The position numbers and the translations under genes were made by a program. The notes beneath the pieces are model-generated. The model saw only the letters and a list, made by a program, of their open reading frames with translations. It searched no databases and had not been told where the DNA came from. From the NCBI GenBank assembly GCA_947683625.1, contig CANTUR010000126.1, positions 496,001-560,000 on the forward strand: a stretch of DNA of 64,000 nucleotides, read 5' to 3'. Each line of letters begins with the position of its first letter. Position 1 is the first letter of the stretch. Source of the stretch: Mallotus nudiflorus. Its lineage: Eukaryota; Streptophyta; Magnoliopsida; Malpighiales; Euphorbiaceae. Shown here in pieces: positions 1 through 11,800 of the stretch.

Positions 1-480
1 CGGAATGGTCCAACATAACTTGGGTATCAACGTGTATCACTCAGAAGAGCACATAAACACCCATAGGTGTCATGTACTAAAATCAAAGCCAAATTTGGCA
101 AAACGAACTCTAGAAATGCATCCAGAAGACCTGAAAACCTTAGGAACCAACTCTGAAACAGCACGTATAAAACTAGGGAAGAGCGCATAAAGTGTTGAAG
201 TGCGTGTGAAAATGCACACACTATACGTGGTCACACACACTTGGCATGGCCACGCACAAAAATAGACTCACACGTGTGTGGCCACGGCTACACCACCTTA
301 TTCTATACATTTTTCCTATAGACCCCTCTATTCCCCATTTTAGGGGGGAAGCAAGTTAAGACATACACACACTCAAGATTTAATTCGATCGAAGGTGCGG
401 GTTTTGCTCTCCCATAACCTTTCCTTTAGGTTGTTAAATCCCTTTTTTACACCAAACCCAGCCTTATCTTTGTCAAAGCT
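1..480 (+). mobile_element. Tat-1 5' LTR, 3' part only
   Basis: Matches 12838 to about 13380 in order: the AATGGTCCAA start, the AAGAGC(A/G)C block, the GTGTCATGT block, a block of alternating CAC/GTG near 200-260, and the closing CACCAAACCCA(A/G)CC segment. Weaker similarity (TAGTCTA, CCTCTCGAT-like words) may carry the LTR to about 600. No convincing primer-binding site was found downstream, so the 3' border is approximate. Confidence 0.75.
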
Positions 481-1211
481 TGAATAGTCTATGTGAATTA
501 ACAAATAATGACATCCCTCGATGACGGAACCTATAAGATGTCATCCATTTATCCTTATTAGATCAAATGAATGGGTTAGGAAGCCAATTAGATTGTGGAC
601 CTTTATATCGGTAAAATCAAACTGTAAACTATCAAATGATACTTTCATGACTCATGGTAAGTGTATTAATTATTGATGTGGGGGTAAGAACTCGAACTCC
701 CTTTTATTAACCTTGGTCCTATGCATACGGGCACATACAAGCTTTGGACATCATTTGAAGCCTAACAATTGACCTCACATTGAGATCATATGATTATCTC
801 AAGCACATTTGAGTATCATTCCTCGGTTTACCCTTTGGTTCTAACTAACATAAATCAAAACAACCTAGTTTTAAGAGCGAAACTATAGTCCCCTAATGAC
901 TATAGGTTTAAAACCCACCTAGGAAAGAGACTGAATGACCTTATGGAGAAATAAGTTAGAAGCGAGAGCTTGCTTGTGATTGATTTTGTTCACTGTGCAA
1001 AAAATCTAACCAACTTTAATCATGCATACATCACATACATATAAATAGCACGTATTAACTATTATTTCTTATAGGAATAATCATTTTCCCATCATAGGAT
1101 TTTTTGCATCCACTCCATGCATACATGCTCACCCTTTTCTTTTGCAGCCTCACACCATGCATCATTCATTTAGCTAACCCTAATAAATGCACAGGAATAC
1201 TACATTCAAGC
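481..1211 (+). other. Tat-1 leader between LTR and gag
   Basis: No coding signal. It is AT-rich with long pyrimidine runs. A CATGCATACATCAC segment near 1020 and a CTTTTGCAG-like acceptor near 1145 sit upstream of gag. Ogre-type elements are known to splice an intron from this region, but I cannot show splicing here. Confidence 0.4.
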
Positions 1212-2960
1212 ATGAGTGACCAAGAAGATACCTTCTATCAGCTATTTAAAGACAAGCTGAAAGAGGGGATCCAAAAGTTGCTCACTAATGGCATCATAGC
1301 TAAAATCCTCTAAGCCCAAATCAAAGCCATAAGTGTCCAAGATGAGAATAGCACACCACTGAATGAAGCATCTGCATTTGTTCACCCAAGGATAAATAAG
1401 GAAAAGGGAGTTCCCCACTCTCCAGTTCAAGCTGATGATAACAATGACTACTACCAGGATCTCAAGAATGCACCAAAAGCAGCAAAAATTACTAACATGA
1501 CTAAGCCTGAATCGACAAGGGAGGTCAAACTATTGGCCAACACGATGGCTCAATTGGAATTCACCTTCAAAGACAAGGGAACTCATGGCTCCAAAAGCTT
1601 TACCGACCTAGCACTGTTCAAAGATGAACCGCTTCCAAATGATTTTAAGCTACTAAACTTTGCTAAGTTTAATGGAACTGGAGATCCAAGGGTCTATCTA
1701 AGGCAATATGCTACCTTTATGACTACCACAATGCTTACAGAATCATATATTGTTCTATTCTTCTTTACATCACTAGAGGAAAGACCGAGGGCATGGTTGT
1801 TTGACCTTGAAGATAAAAAAAAAACTGATTAGGTACTGCTAACTTAGAATTTTATCAAGTAATATGAATACAACACTCAGTTAGACATCACTCAAAGGGA
1901 CCTTGAGACTAAAAGGTAGAAACCCGATGAAGTTTTCTCTGATTATGTCACCAGATGTTGAGGAAAGGTAGTCAAGATGAGAAACTGTCTTCTTGAGGAT
2001 GAACAAATAGAGTTAATAATCAAAGGGGCACTACCGCACTTCAAAAAATAGATGATTTTTGCTCATTATCCTGACTTTAGAGCTCTCCATTAGGCTGGGA
2101 TCAGAATTAAGGATGAAGAACCTCTACAAGCCAGAAACACTTTTTGCCACAAGACCCAACCAAACACCCAAAACATTTTCACTTGAACCACAAAAATAAA
2201 CATGATACAACCCAACACCCACAACTCAAAATCTATCAATACCATTAAACCACTAAGAAAATTCTCAAACTTTAACCTCCCACTATCCAAAGTATTCCAA
2301 AGACTTCAGCAAAAGAACCTCCTACAGCCACAAGAGCCTAGGCCTCTTCCAAACCCACTACCACCTCAAATTAACCAAAACATGTTCTACCATTTTCACT
2401 AAATGTCTAGCCACACCACTGATACATGCAGAACTCTAAAAAATGCAATCCAAGACCTCATTGACTCTAGAAAGATTAATGACCCAGTATCAAGACCAAT
2501 CCTCTCCTAAACTATCAAAACATGCCTCCACTAACCATCAACATTATCTCATCCAATCTTCCAGAAGACCTGGTTGAAAAATCAATCCAAGTCCTACAAA
2601 AAACCTAAGACAAGCCCCCGAAAGACAAACCCTCAAAACCCATTCTTAAGCCTCATGATTCTAGTAAGGATGAGCAATGCCCTTCTACATTTGAATACAT
2701 TCTAATGCCTTAAAAGTTCCTTTCCCACTTAATGATGTAAAAAAGAGCCAAGGATGCAACTCTTCCTATGAAGTGATTAATTGCCCTTACCCATAAGAAG
2801 CAAATATAGATAAAAATTTCAGCAGTAACCCAAAAGAATGGGATATACGGGGCTAGTCATCTAGGAATTTTGACTACAAAGTCAAGTACATGACACCTAT
2901 TGCTGCTCACATACTCTTAGAAGACATAACACCCTTAGGATGGGGAGAATAATTTGATAA
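1212..2960 (+). pseudogene. Tat-1 gag
   Basis: Gag builds the virus-like particle of the element. The chosen ATG at 1212 opens MSDQEDTFYQ and the same frame continues through stops to about 2100. The hallmark is a KFNGTGDPRVYLRQY segment near 1660-1710 (Tat gag usually reads FNGxGDPxxHLRxY) followed by LEERPRAWLFDL, the usual place of a WYxxLE-type motif. Stops occur at 1311 (TAA) and 1830 (TAG, where Trp is usual), and frame is lost after about 2100. The zinc-like C-terminal motif of Tat gag is only vaguely recognisable near 2400-2470. Lineage assignment is firm; the gene is dead. Confidence 0.75.
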
Positions 2961-3006
2961 TGAAGATGGGATAGACATTACTATTTAGCTTCAGAACCTA
3001 CAAATC

Positions 3007-3850
3007 ATGGGGATAGACATATGGTATGACTCTAAAGATCCTGAAATCATTGTCTGGGACCATAATAGCAGTACAAAACTAAATAAACAAGCCACTAAGA
3101 AGCCCTCACTAGTAGTTAACCATGTAACTCGCAACGGGTGGGTATATAAACCTCCTGAAAAAGAGAAGGAACCCTCTAAAGAGAAAGAAGTAGCAAAAGA
3201 TCAAGCTCTGGTTAAAGAAGAAGACACTATCCTCAAAAAGCTCAAGAAAACCAAAGCACAAGCCAGTATTTAGGACCTACTCATGGCCTCCAAAAAGTAC
3301 AAAGATGCCCTAGTCATAGCACTAGATGAAGCAAAGATTGCCACTAATGCCTCACCGTACGAGATGATAGCCTCTTTAATGAAAACTCCTTCTAATGCAA
3401 TCACCTTTTCAGATGAAGATATACCCCTCAAGGGAAGGGTCCATAATCGTCCTCTATTCATACAGGTAATTTTCAGGACTAAGAAGACCCCATGTGTTAT
3501 GGTAGATGATGGGTTTACCATTAAAGTTTGCCCCCTGAGGTTGCTATATAAGTTCAGGATGAATGTTGAAAACTTAGAAGAATCCAATGTGGTCACATTA
3601 ACTCACTATGATTCAAAGAAGCTAGTCATTGACACTTTCAAAGTAGTAGTTATAATGGGAGATATCAAATTAGAAATAGAATTTACCATCCTAGACAACC
3701 CTCAAACTTTTGCACTACTGCTAGGAAGACCTTGGTTCCACCCACTAAGGGGCATACCTTCCACAGTGCATTAAAAGATTAAGTTCCCTCTGAATGGAAA
3801 GGTTGTTACCATCCCTGCTGAAATAAACAACATTATTTCTGCCTAAATGT
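3007..3850 (+). pseudogene. Tat-1 gag-protease linker and aspartic protease
   Basis: The linker carries the Tat signature TRNGWVYKPPE (usually TRSGRxYxPE) near 3127, followed by a Lys/Glu-rich stretch and, near 3280, the segment DLLMASKKYKDALV. The retropepsin core follows: FSDEDIPLKG, then VDDGFTIKVCPL in place of the usual VDNGSALNVCPL, so the third active-site residue is changed (Ser or Thr to Phe). The lineage-typical tail LLGRPWFHPLRGIPSTVH lies at about 3718-3774 and its stop (TAA) replaces an expected Gln. Catalysis is unlikely with this active site. Confidence 0.75.
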
Positions 3851-4549
3851 GGTCCCACCAAGATTCCAGGTTTCCATGATCAATGACGGTCATGTCAATC
3901 TTAAAGTTGCTGCTATGATAAAGAAAATGCAATATCTGCCTAGAACAAGAGTATGAGGAGACTTCTAAGGATAGACCAATATAAATGGTCTAGGGTTTGA
4001 TCTTGAAAAGGATACTAGGGCTAAGAAATCAACCTCTTTTATGGCTGAAAGCTCAACACAAATCTATCGAGGATAAGTTGAGGAATGGGTGAGCAACAAA
4101 ATCAAGAAACTAGGGTGTGAAATCTTCAATGACACCCTCAAGGAGAAGCACTTACCAAACATGATCATTGAGACTGACATCTATGAGTTAATGAAAAACC
4201 TAGAGATAGAATCTGAAAACAAAGCTATCAATCATGCCCAAGCTACTGCCATCCTCAAATCGAGCATTGATGACATCCTGTTCAAAGACATTATTGATGA
4301 TGATCTTTGTACTTTTTTTTGTTTGAAAATGATGATGTAATGAGCTCTAAAGTTAATGTAATGAAATCAGATTTTGCTTACTTGTTTAATGCATTTCCTG
4401 ATGGTAGTGTGCATTGCATTGATCAAAACATTAGCATATTTGACACTCATTCCATATGCATTGAATCATTTAACATTGGAACGAAATCTGAACCACACAT
4501 TTTGCATATTTTGAAAGATGTTACCCCTTAATAGATTAGAGAAATTGAA

Positions 4550-5440
4550 AAAATATTAATAAAACATTTAAAAGTATTTGCCTGGATGTACGACAATTTG
4601 CTTGGTATTGACAAAGACATTGCTCAACACTTCATTCCTACCAAAGAAGGGTATAAACTGGTAAACCAAAAACTAAGAAGACTTAGACCATAATGGGCCT
4701 AACTAGTGAAAGAGAACATCGAGAAACAAATCAAAGAAAAATTCTTAAAGGTAGTAGACTATCCAAAATGGTTAGCAAATGTAGTGCCAGTACTGAAGAA
4801 AGACAGAAGGGTTAGAATCTATGTCGACTATAGAGATTTAAATAAGGCCTACCTAAAGGATAATTTCCCACTACCTCATATAGACATACTGGTTGACAGC
4901 TCTGCCATATATGCGATGTACTCCTTCATGGATGGATTCTCTGGGTACAATCAGATCATAATGGCCATTATCAACAAAGTAAAAACAACTTTCATAACAT
5001 AATGGGGTACTTATTGCTATAGGGTAATGCCTTTTGGACTAAAGAATGTGGGGGCAACCTACTAGAGAATGGTGACTGCAATGTTACATGACATGATACA
5101 TAAAGAAGTGGCAGTATACATCAACAACATGATGATCAAATCAAGAACCAGGGAAGAATACCCTTATGATCTCAAAAAGTTCCTCATAAGGGTCAAATAG
5201 TACAGTCTTAGGCTAAATCTAAAGAAATGCATATTCGAGGTTACTTCAGGAAAGATGTTGGGGTATGTTGTTAGTCAGAATGGGATTGAAATGGATCTAG
5301 GCAAAGTAAAAGTCATCAGTAGATTCATTGCTAATTTGATAGCAATATGTGATCTAATCTTTAAGCTACTCAAAAATGATCAGCCGATTGAATGGAATGA
5401 ATAATGTCAACTATCATTTGACAAGATTAGAAGCTACCTA
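4550..5440 (+). pseudogene. Tat-1 reverse transcriptase
   Basis: RT copies the element RNA into cDNA. Visible motifs are VDYRDLNKAYLKDNFPLPHI (about 4820-4885), SFMDGFSGYNQI (about 4922), and, across an in-frame TAA at 5000 and TAG near 5061, YRVMPFGLKN. The catalytic YVDD box is YINN (about 5115-5126): both aspartates are Asn, each explained by one G-to-A change. Several other stops are TAG or TAA at positions where Gln is expected. Identity is certain at the family level; the enzyme is dead. Confidence 0.85.
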
Positions 5441-5720
5441 GCCAACCCACCGGTTCTAAAACCACCTAAACTAAGGATGCCTCTAACCCTATATCTAGCC
5501 ATTAAAAGGAATGCAATTAGTGCAATGTTAGCCCAAGTGGGAGAAACAAAAGTAGAACACACAGTCTACTACTTGAGCAAGAAGATGCTACCATATGAGG
5601 AGAAGTACAGCCAAGTCGAACATATATTTCTGGCAAGGGTATGGGCAATCAAAAAACTCAGACACTACTTCAATCTTATAGAATATAGGCCTTGTCTAAA
5701 ATGGACCCAATGAAGTACCT
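5441..5720 (+). pseudogene. Tat-1 RNase H (first, Ty3-type)
   Basis: The reading frame at 5477-5713 includes LYLAIKRNAISAMLAQ, then VYYLSKKMLPYEEKYSQVE and AIKKLRHYF, the standard order of the RNase H domain that follows RT in Ty3/gypsy pol. The usual first acidic residue after LYL is not present (Ala-Ile). A frame change near 5692-5713 moves the next segment (MKYLYEAPSLVGKPAKWLVLL, about 5710-5770) to another frame. RNase H removes the RNA strand during cDNA synthesis. Confidence 0.75.
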
Positions 5721-5769
5721 CTACGAAGCTCCCTCTCTAGTGGGAAAACCTGCCAAGTGGCTCGTACTG

Positions 5770-6320
5770 CTAACAAAATTTGACGTGCAATATCTAACTA
5801 AGAAGGTAGTAAAAAGGAGAGTAGTGACTAAATTTCTAGCTCTAAACCTCATTCTAGACTCAAAAGAAATCCAGTTGGACTTCCCAGATGACCTTAACTT
5901 AGCCATTGAAATCCAAGGATTGCGCATTGTACTTTGATAGAGCAGTCAATTAATTCAGCACAAGATTCAGTGTCTTACTACAATCTCTAGAAGGTGAAGT
6001 AGTACCAATTGCCAAAAAGCTAGAGTTTAGAGTCACAATTAAATAAGCAGAATACAAGTCATGCATACTAAAAATAGAAGCACTAATAACCCTGGATGTC
6101 ACAAAAGTTGGAAATCTTTAGAGATTCCATACTAGTAATCAATCATGCCACAGAAGAGTGGGAACTAAAAGAGTAGCATTTAAAGCCTTATCTGGATCAC
6201 TTGAGGCTACTCACCATGTCCTTTTAAAAATGCAGATTCATTCATCTCCCTAAGAATCAGAATCAGATGATAGAGGCACTTGCTTCCCTAGCTTTAGTAT
6301 AGGAAGGACCATCCAAACTA
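5770..6320 (+). pseudogene. Tat-1 second RNase H region, badly decayed
   Basis: Tat elements carry an additional archaeal-type RNase H after the first. Here VVKRRVVTKFLAL (about 5807-5845) corresponds to VVKGRAVANFLA in Tat-2 and marks the start. Downstream, pieces in different frames resemble the domain (a YFDRAVN-like word near 5930, AEYKSCILK-like near 6050), but no frame runs through. Assignment depends mostly on position and on the better copy at 45228. Confidence 0.5.
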
Positions 6321-6559
6321 CTTATGAAGCCTCTAATTCTACTCAGATCAGGACAACCTTGTCATAAAAATTACAGAATAGTGATGAAAAAAATAGCTAA
6401 AAAACCTTAGTTCTATGACATCTAGAGATATCTGAAGGAACAAGCCTATCCTGATCAAGTAGATGAAAGAGACAAAATAGTCATTTGATGATTAGCATCA
6501 AAATTCACATCACACTAGGGTGTGTTATATAAAAGAACCTCATATGGTTTACAACTATG

Positions 6560-7651
6560 ATGTCTAGATGTAATTGAAGCTATAAGAGCAATAAAAGAAG
6601 TACACAAGGGTGTTTGTGGTCCACACATGAATGGAGCAATCCTGGCTAAGAAGCTGATCAAACAAGGATTCTTCTAGATGATTATGATAGAAGACTGTAT
6701 CAAATTTGTAAGGAAATGCCAAAAGTGTCAGATCTATAGGAATTTCAATCACCCTCCCTTAATAGAACTACACTACATCTCCTCTCCATGGCCCTTCTCA
6801 GTACGAGGACTAGACATAATTAGAGAAATCCACTCGACAGCCTCAAACGGGCATAAAGTCATCCTATTGGTAGTGGACTACTTTACAAAATAGGTCAAAG
6901 TAGAATCATTCGCAAGAATAAGAGCCAAGCAAGTGGCTAAGTTTATCAAAAGAAACATATTCTGTTTATATGGAATCCCTCATCACATCATCTTTGACAA
7001 TAGTGTCTAATTCGAAGGGGAAGTTAGAGAGCTACTGAGGAGTTATAGGTGGAACATCATAAATCTTCTCCTTACCGACCATAAGTGAATAGGGCCATCG
7101 AAACTGCAAATAAGAACACAAAAAAGATTTTATTAAAGATGACTTAGACTTACCAAGACTGGGCAAACAGATTGCTACATGCCTTATGGGGGTACCAAAC
7201 GATAGTAAGAACTTCAACAAGAGCAACTCCTTTCTCATTAGTGTATGGATTAGAGGTAGTTCTTCCAATCGAAATAGAGATAAAGTCTTTTTAGGTAGCA
7301 ATCGAATATGAATTACTAGAAGTACAGTGGGCTCAATAGAGGCACGACAATATCACTCTCTTATATAGCCAAATGCTTAAGGCTCTATACCACACATAGC
7401 TATATCAGGCTCGACTAGCCAAGTCCTTTAATAAAAGAGTAAAACATAAAAGTGTGAAAGCAGGAGACTGGGTGCTAAAGCAAACAAGATAGAATGTTTT
7501 GAACCCTAGAAGGAAATTCAGACCAAACTGGGAAGGCCCATACCTGGTCAAACAAGTCTTATCAAAAGAAGCAGTCAAGCTAATGGATTTTGAAGGCAAT
7601 GAATTCTTTGAACCTATCAACTCAAACCATCTGAAGAAGTACTACATCTAA
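6560..7651 (+). pseudogene. Tat-1 integrase
   Basis: Integrase inserts the cDNA. Before the core, GVCGPHMNGAILAKKLIKQG leads to the zinc-binding part, ending CIKFVRKCQKCQIY (about 6696-6738). The core follows: SPWPFSVRGLDII with the first Asp, VLLVVDYFTK, then KQVAKFIKRNIFCLYGIPHHIIFDN with the second Asp near 7000. The glutamate region after about 7020 is disrupted by frame changes. The C-terminal part (KRVKHKSVKAGDWVLK near 7431, GRKFRPNWEGPYLVKQVLS near 7510) is well preserved and ends KKYYI then TAA at 7649. Stops within are mostly TAG. Confidence 0.8.
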
Positions 7652-8859
7652 GGCATAAAAAAATCATCATCCCACTAAGTTGAAAACCTAAAAATGGCAG
7701 CTCTAGCAAAAGTTAAGGACTTCTCGCTAAGTTAAAAACCTAAAAATGGTAGCTTAGGTAAAAATTTGGGAAATAGAGAAAATACTTAACTAGAAAACCT
7801 GAGAAGGCTAGTTAAGGATAAGGGTAACCTCAAATTTGAAATTTGTACAAATGTAAATGTGCTTTTCTTAAATGATTATAGTGAAATGAGAATGATTACC
7901 AATTTATGCAAAATGTCTTTGAAAAGTGTAGCACATTTTTATCATCATGAATTGCACCAAGCATGCTTTGCATTTTCTTTCATTACATGACCATGGTTCT
8001 TACCACACTCTCTAAGCTCACTCCTTGAGATCAACCAATATCGTATAAGTAGAAAAAAAAAAGCCCGGTTAGGCAAAAAAAAGGGAAGAAAAAGGAAAAC
8101 TTAGCTAAGTGTGAAAAGCTCTAAAAGGAGACGCCTTAGGCAAAAAATGGAAAAAAGGCAGATGATAGTAATGGCAAATATCATCAAGCATATACAGCTA
8201 TCATCATATAAACATCATACAACATGCGGGACAAATGCCTAGATACAACACCTAGAGTCCATAACCTCGAGAAAATGATACAACAAAGCAAACCACAAAC
8301 TAAAAAGTCCTACACCTAGCTCTTAAAACAACTACATCGATCATGGCTACCATCAAAAGCAAGTAATGATCCTACTCCAACATCCTTATCTATTCTTGAC
8401 TCATCATTATTCATCGCAAGGGATGATAGTCATGACTCTAGCTCACTAATGTAGTCATGATAAGTGGCACGCTCCCACTCCTATTCACAACTAGCAAGAT
8501 GGTGGCCAACCTGCATTACACATTGCATATCATACACTCATACATAAAACATGTGCATAAAATAAATAGGTACAATAAAGAAGGCATACCCTCTTAATGG
8601 TGGCAAACTCCAAAAAGCACTACTGCGCACTCCCTACAACAGTATACCAGTATTAGCTAGAGGAGACAGGAATCTGCAAAAGTAAGCAAATAAGTCAACC
8701 ACCACTTATTAGATAAATGAAAGAAAGGTCGTAATGAGAAAAGAACACAAACATGGGTAGCATCAGTAGGAGAAATACCTTACTGAGGAAAGCTAGGTCT
8801 AGGCAAATGGAAGCTTACTACTCTACCAAGGATATTCATCCTAAGAAAAGACAAAGATG
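7652..8859 (+). other. Tat-1 region after pol, with short repeated module
   Basis: No sense gene. From 7672 a module CTAAGTTGAAAACCTAAAAA is repeated (again at about 7727, and loosely near 7790), and related AGGCAAAA words occur at 8069 and 8129. A similar module lies at 49715-49860 after the integrase of Tat-2, so it is a conserved post-pol feature of this element group. From 8200 on the sequence looks like the 3' end and downstream flank of the antisense gene. Confidence 0.5.
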
Positions 8860-11000
8860 GCTAAACCGTCAAATCCCCAAAGATAATGTTGCTAGAAGCC
8901 ACACTACTGGCATGAGCAGTCACCTCAGTGCGGAGCATGCCCTCATCATCCTCAAAGTGGGATTTAGATCTCTTCCAGTATCACTGTAAATAAGCTCTCA
9001 TAGCCCATGTCAATTACAGTTTATTACTAATAAAGTCTGGTACATGCGTACACTAAAATAGGAATAAAAGCTTACCGAATCAGAAGAAGTGACTCTTGAT
9101 GACCCACACAATGGCCTAACCCTCAAACCTGAGGGACAAGATGCATCTGCCTAAGAAGGTGTAGGAGAAGGAAAGGTCATGGTAGCTATAGCATCAATCA
9201 ACTGAGGGATCAATACATTAACATAAGGTAAACCCTCACTCTCTAAGAGGCCCTCAGAGGGGAATCCCATCATAACAATAGTAAGATCATTGCTGCAGAG
9301 ATCATGACTCCATAACATGTCCCTAGGGGGAGGAATGGGAACTCTCCTCATGTATAGGCCATCCCATTAATGATGGACTCACTTGCCCAAATACCACACC
9401 CTGTCGACAAGGCCATAAAGCAACACTTATCTCTCTATCAGCTGCCATGCAGCCACCATCTTTGCCATCCAAGGAGATCTCACCACCCACCAATAAAGAA
9501 AGATGTGCTCAAAGGGCAATGATAAATAAATGATCCCAAAGAAAGGAAAAACTAGCACAACAGGAATTAAACATACCAAATCAGGGGATAACCTCCTCAT
9601 GTGGTCCTGGGCTACTGTGTAATCCTTGATCAAATATGTAGTCTTTATGATCCAACAAGAATAATGAGGGAAGTCGTTCTCATGGAAATGCTCAGTGGAC
9701 GAACAGAGGAAAATCCCAAACTCATATGCCTAGATCTGTCAAAACCAGAGGGTCAAAAATAATAAACCAAGAGCAAAAGAACAGACAATAGAACTCCTAC
9801 TCACGTCCTACATGAACAAGCATCCGTAAATCCTCGATCCATCTCGATATACTGCATCAAGCCTTGAGTACATATCAGCAAAGGCAGCAATGCCCCAACA
9901 ATACCTCAACAAGCCATCAAAGTCCTTTAAAATAGGCAGCAATCACATATCACCCGTACCCGAAGGGTTTGAGAAGATAATAGCACTTAGTAAATATAAT
10001 AAAAAGTAGTCGGCCAGTTGCTTCGCTAAGACAAGACCATCATCATACAAAGCCCACACAGAAGAAACAAACTCTATGTATCGAGCAAAATACGAGTAAC
10101 TAGACTTCATAGGAGTGACTACCCCAAGCAAATCCCTTATGAGATGCCTCCTCACCACAGCAGTCGAACACTCCTCATCACTAAAAGGAATGGGCTCTCT
10201 AGAAAAGCTCAAGCCTGTGATAACGTCAAAGTCCAGCATGGTAATAGTCATCACACTAACAGGTAGATGGAAAGTATAAGTCATGTCCATCCACTACTCT
10301 ATCAATGCATACATAGCAATCTGACTCGATGCATACGAGTCGTAAGACAATGCAGTAATCACTCCATCAAAGCCATTCCTGGCAACCATCTGCTTCACAT
10401 ACATTAGGAGACCCTAATAGTACATGTTAATCCTATTGAAACTACTAAGCAACATAGTGACATACCTACAGGGCTATAAATAACAGGTACACTATCAAAC
10501 ATTTACATAATTACTAAATACTAACACATCTCTCTCTGTCACTCAAACATGATCAAAATAGTAACAAAGGCTGAAAAGACAAGCATCGTGACAAGCAGAT
10601 AATCATAAAAAGAAAATAAAGTAAGAGTTATAAGCCATCAACATTTATAATAAATCTAGAAGACAATTACAATAAAAGCTATAGAGCTACAACTACAATA
10701 ACTTCATTCAGTACTAAAAAAAATAGCAAAAACTATCGACAAACAAGCTTTAGAAAATAAAGGGGAAGAGGGACCTACCTCATGATGATGATGCACCCAA
10801 GTATGAGTCTCTAAGCTATGAATAATGGGGATCGGATCTCCTCGAGAAAACCTGGAAGGCTGAGAACTCTGAGCACTAGATGTGCTAGTCCAAGTTATGG
10901 ACATCCCAGCTCTAGTAGACTCCATAAAGTCACCCTCAAGATCAACATTAACATTAATAAAAATTTCCTCTAGACCTTTAGGAATGTTGGGAAACTCCAT
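8860..11000 (-). pseudogene. Antisense extra gene of Tat-1 with plant mobile domain, multi-exon
   Basis: Reading on -, a first exon from ATG at 11000 (MEFPNIPKGLEEIF...) runs to a possible donor GAG/GTAGGT near 10778. The main exon, from about 10440 to 9805, has ALIE-stop-WMDMTYTF, HLPVSVMTITMLDFDVITGL, a conserved SFSREPIPFSDEECST and later DMYSRLDAVYRDGSR. This is the layout of the plant mobile domain (ERWxxxTHTFHLPxGEMTITLxDV, then LADLYRGL-like). A 69-bp intron fits 9804-9736 (donor GTGAGT, acceptor ACAG), after which IxAYEFGIF continues in phase like the usual VWAYEHF. Another donor GTATGT fits at 9576. Further exon-like segments reach about 8860. In-frame stops at a conserved Trp (tag for tgg) show decay. 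PMD function is not settled; the domain occurs in plant transposons and in host silencing proteins. Confidence 0.65.
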
Positions 11001-11462
11001 TTTATTAGAAAAGAAAATGGAAATACATAAGCAAAAATAAAGTAGAAAGCACCCGAAACACGAAAAGGGTCAAGAAAAGTTAGAAAACACTCAAAGAAGT
11101 CTAGACAAAGCCTCCCAAGACCTATGAAATAGCCACTTAAATAAGCATAGAGGAGGGGAAGTTCATGATCATGTGCTCCCCAAGTGCAATCGCACACACT
11201 TCCCCTTTTCATGCACTCTTTTGTGGTTTTATGCACACTTTGAGACTTTGGACACTCACTTTTATAGTCCTAAACTTCCATTTGAGCATAAGATATGCAC
11301 CAAAATCACATAAAAGTGCACTAGTGAGGACTTCATCTGTCTAAAGACACTATGTGTGCAATGCTTTCTTTAGAAAACTCAACATCTTACAAAAGATGAA
11401 AAGTAAGGAAAATTCACTGTAAGAATATCTTACTCCAAATCATCAAAATGATATCCTCAACA

Positions 11463-11590
11463 TGACAAATCACTACATCATTACTACACCATTACTACAT
11501 CATTACTACATCATCACTACATCATTACTACATCATCGCTACATCATTACTACATCATCGCTACATTACTACTACACCACTACTGCATCA
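11463..11590. repeat. Tandem (CATCATTACTA)-type short repeats
   Basis: About 10 imperfect copies of a 12-15 bp unit built on ACTACATCATTACTACATCA with CATCGCTACATC variants. It lies in the 3' untranslated part of Tat-1, next to two further repeat blocks. Confidence 0.85.
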
Positions 11591-11599
11591 TCACCATTG

Positions 11600-11800
11600 T
11601 CTCATTCATTACTTAGAAGTATTCACATTGCTTAGGAGCACCCTCACATTGCTTAGAAGCACTCACTTTCATTTTCTTAAAAGTACTCTCATTGCTTAGA
11701 AGAACTCACACTCATCACTTAAAAGCATTCACATTGCTTAAAAACACTTTCATTGCTTAAGAGCATCCACACTACTTAGGAGCATTCTCATCTACTTAGT
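11600..11800. repeat. Tandem repeats of a ~20-bp CTTAGAAGCA unit
   Basis: About nine copies of a 19-21 bp unit (one longer) reading roughly CTTAGAAGCACTCACATTG, with G/A and length variation. The end of this block shares the word GTTCATTTG with the next block, suggesting one grew from the other. Confidence 0.8.

Noticed and set aside
3270..3596. Minus-strand ORF over the Tat-1 protease
   Set aside because: Shadow of the plus-strand protease; no recognisable motif.
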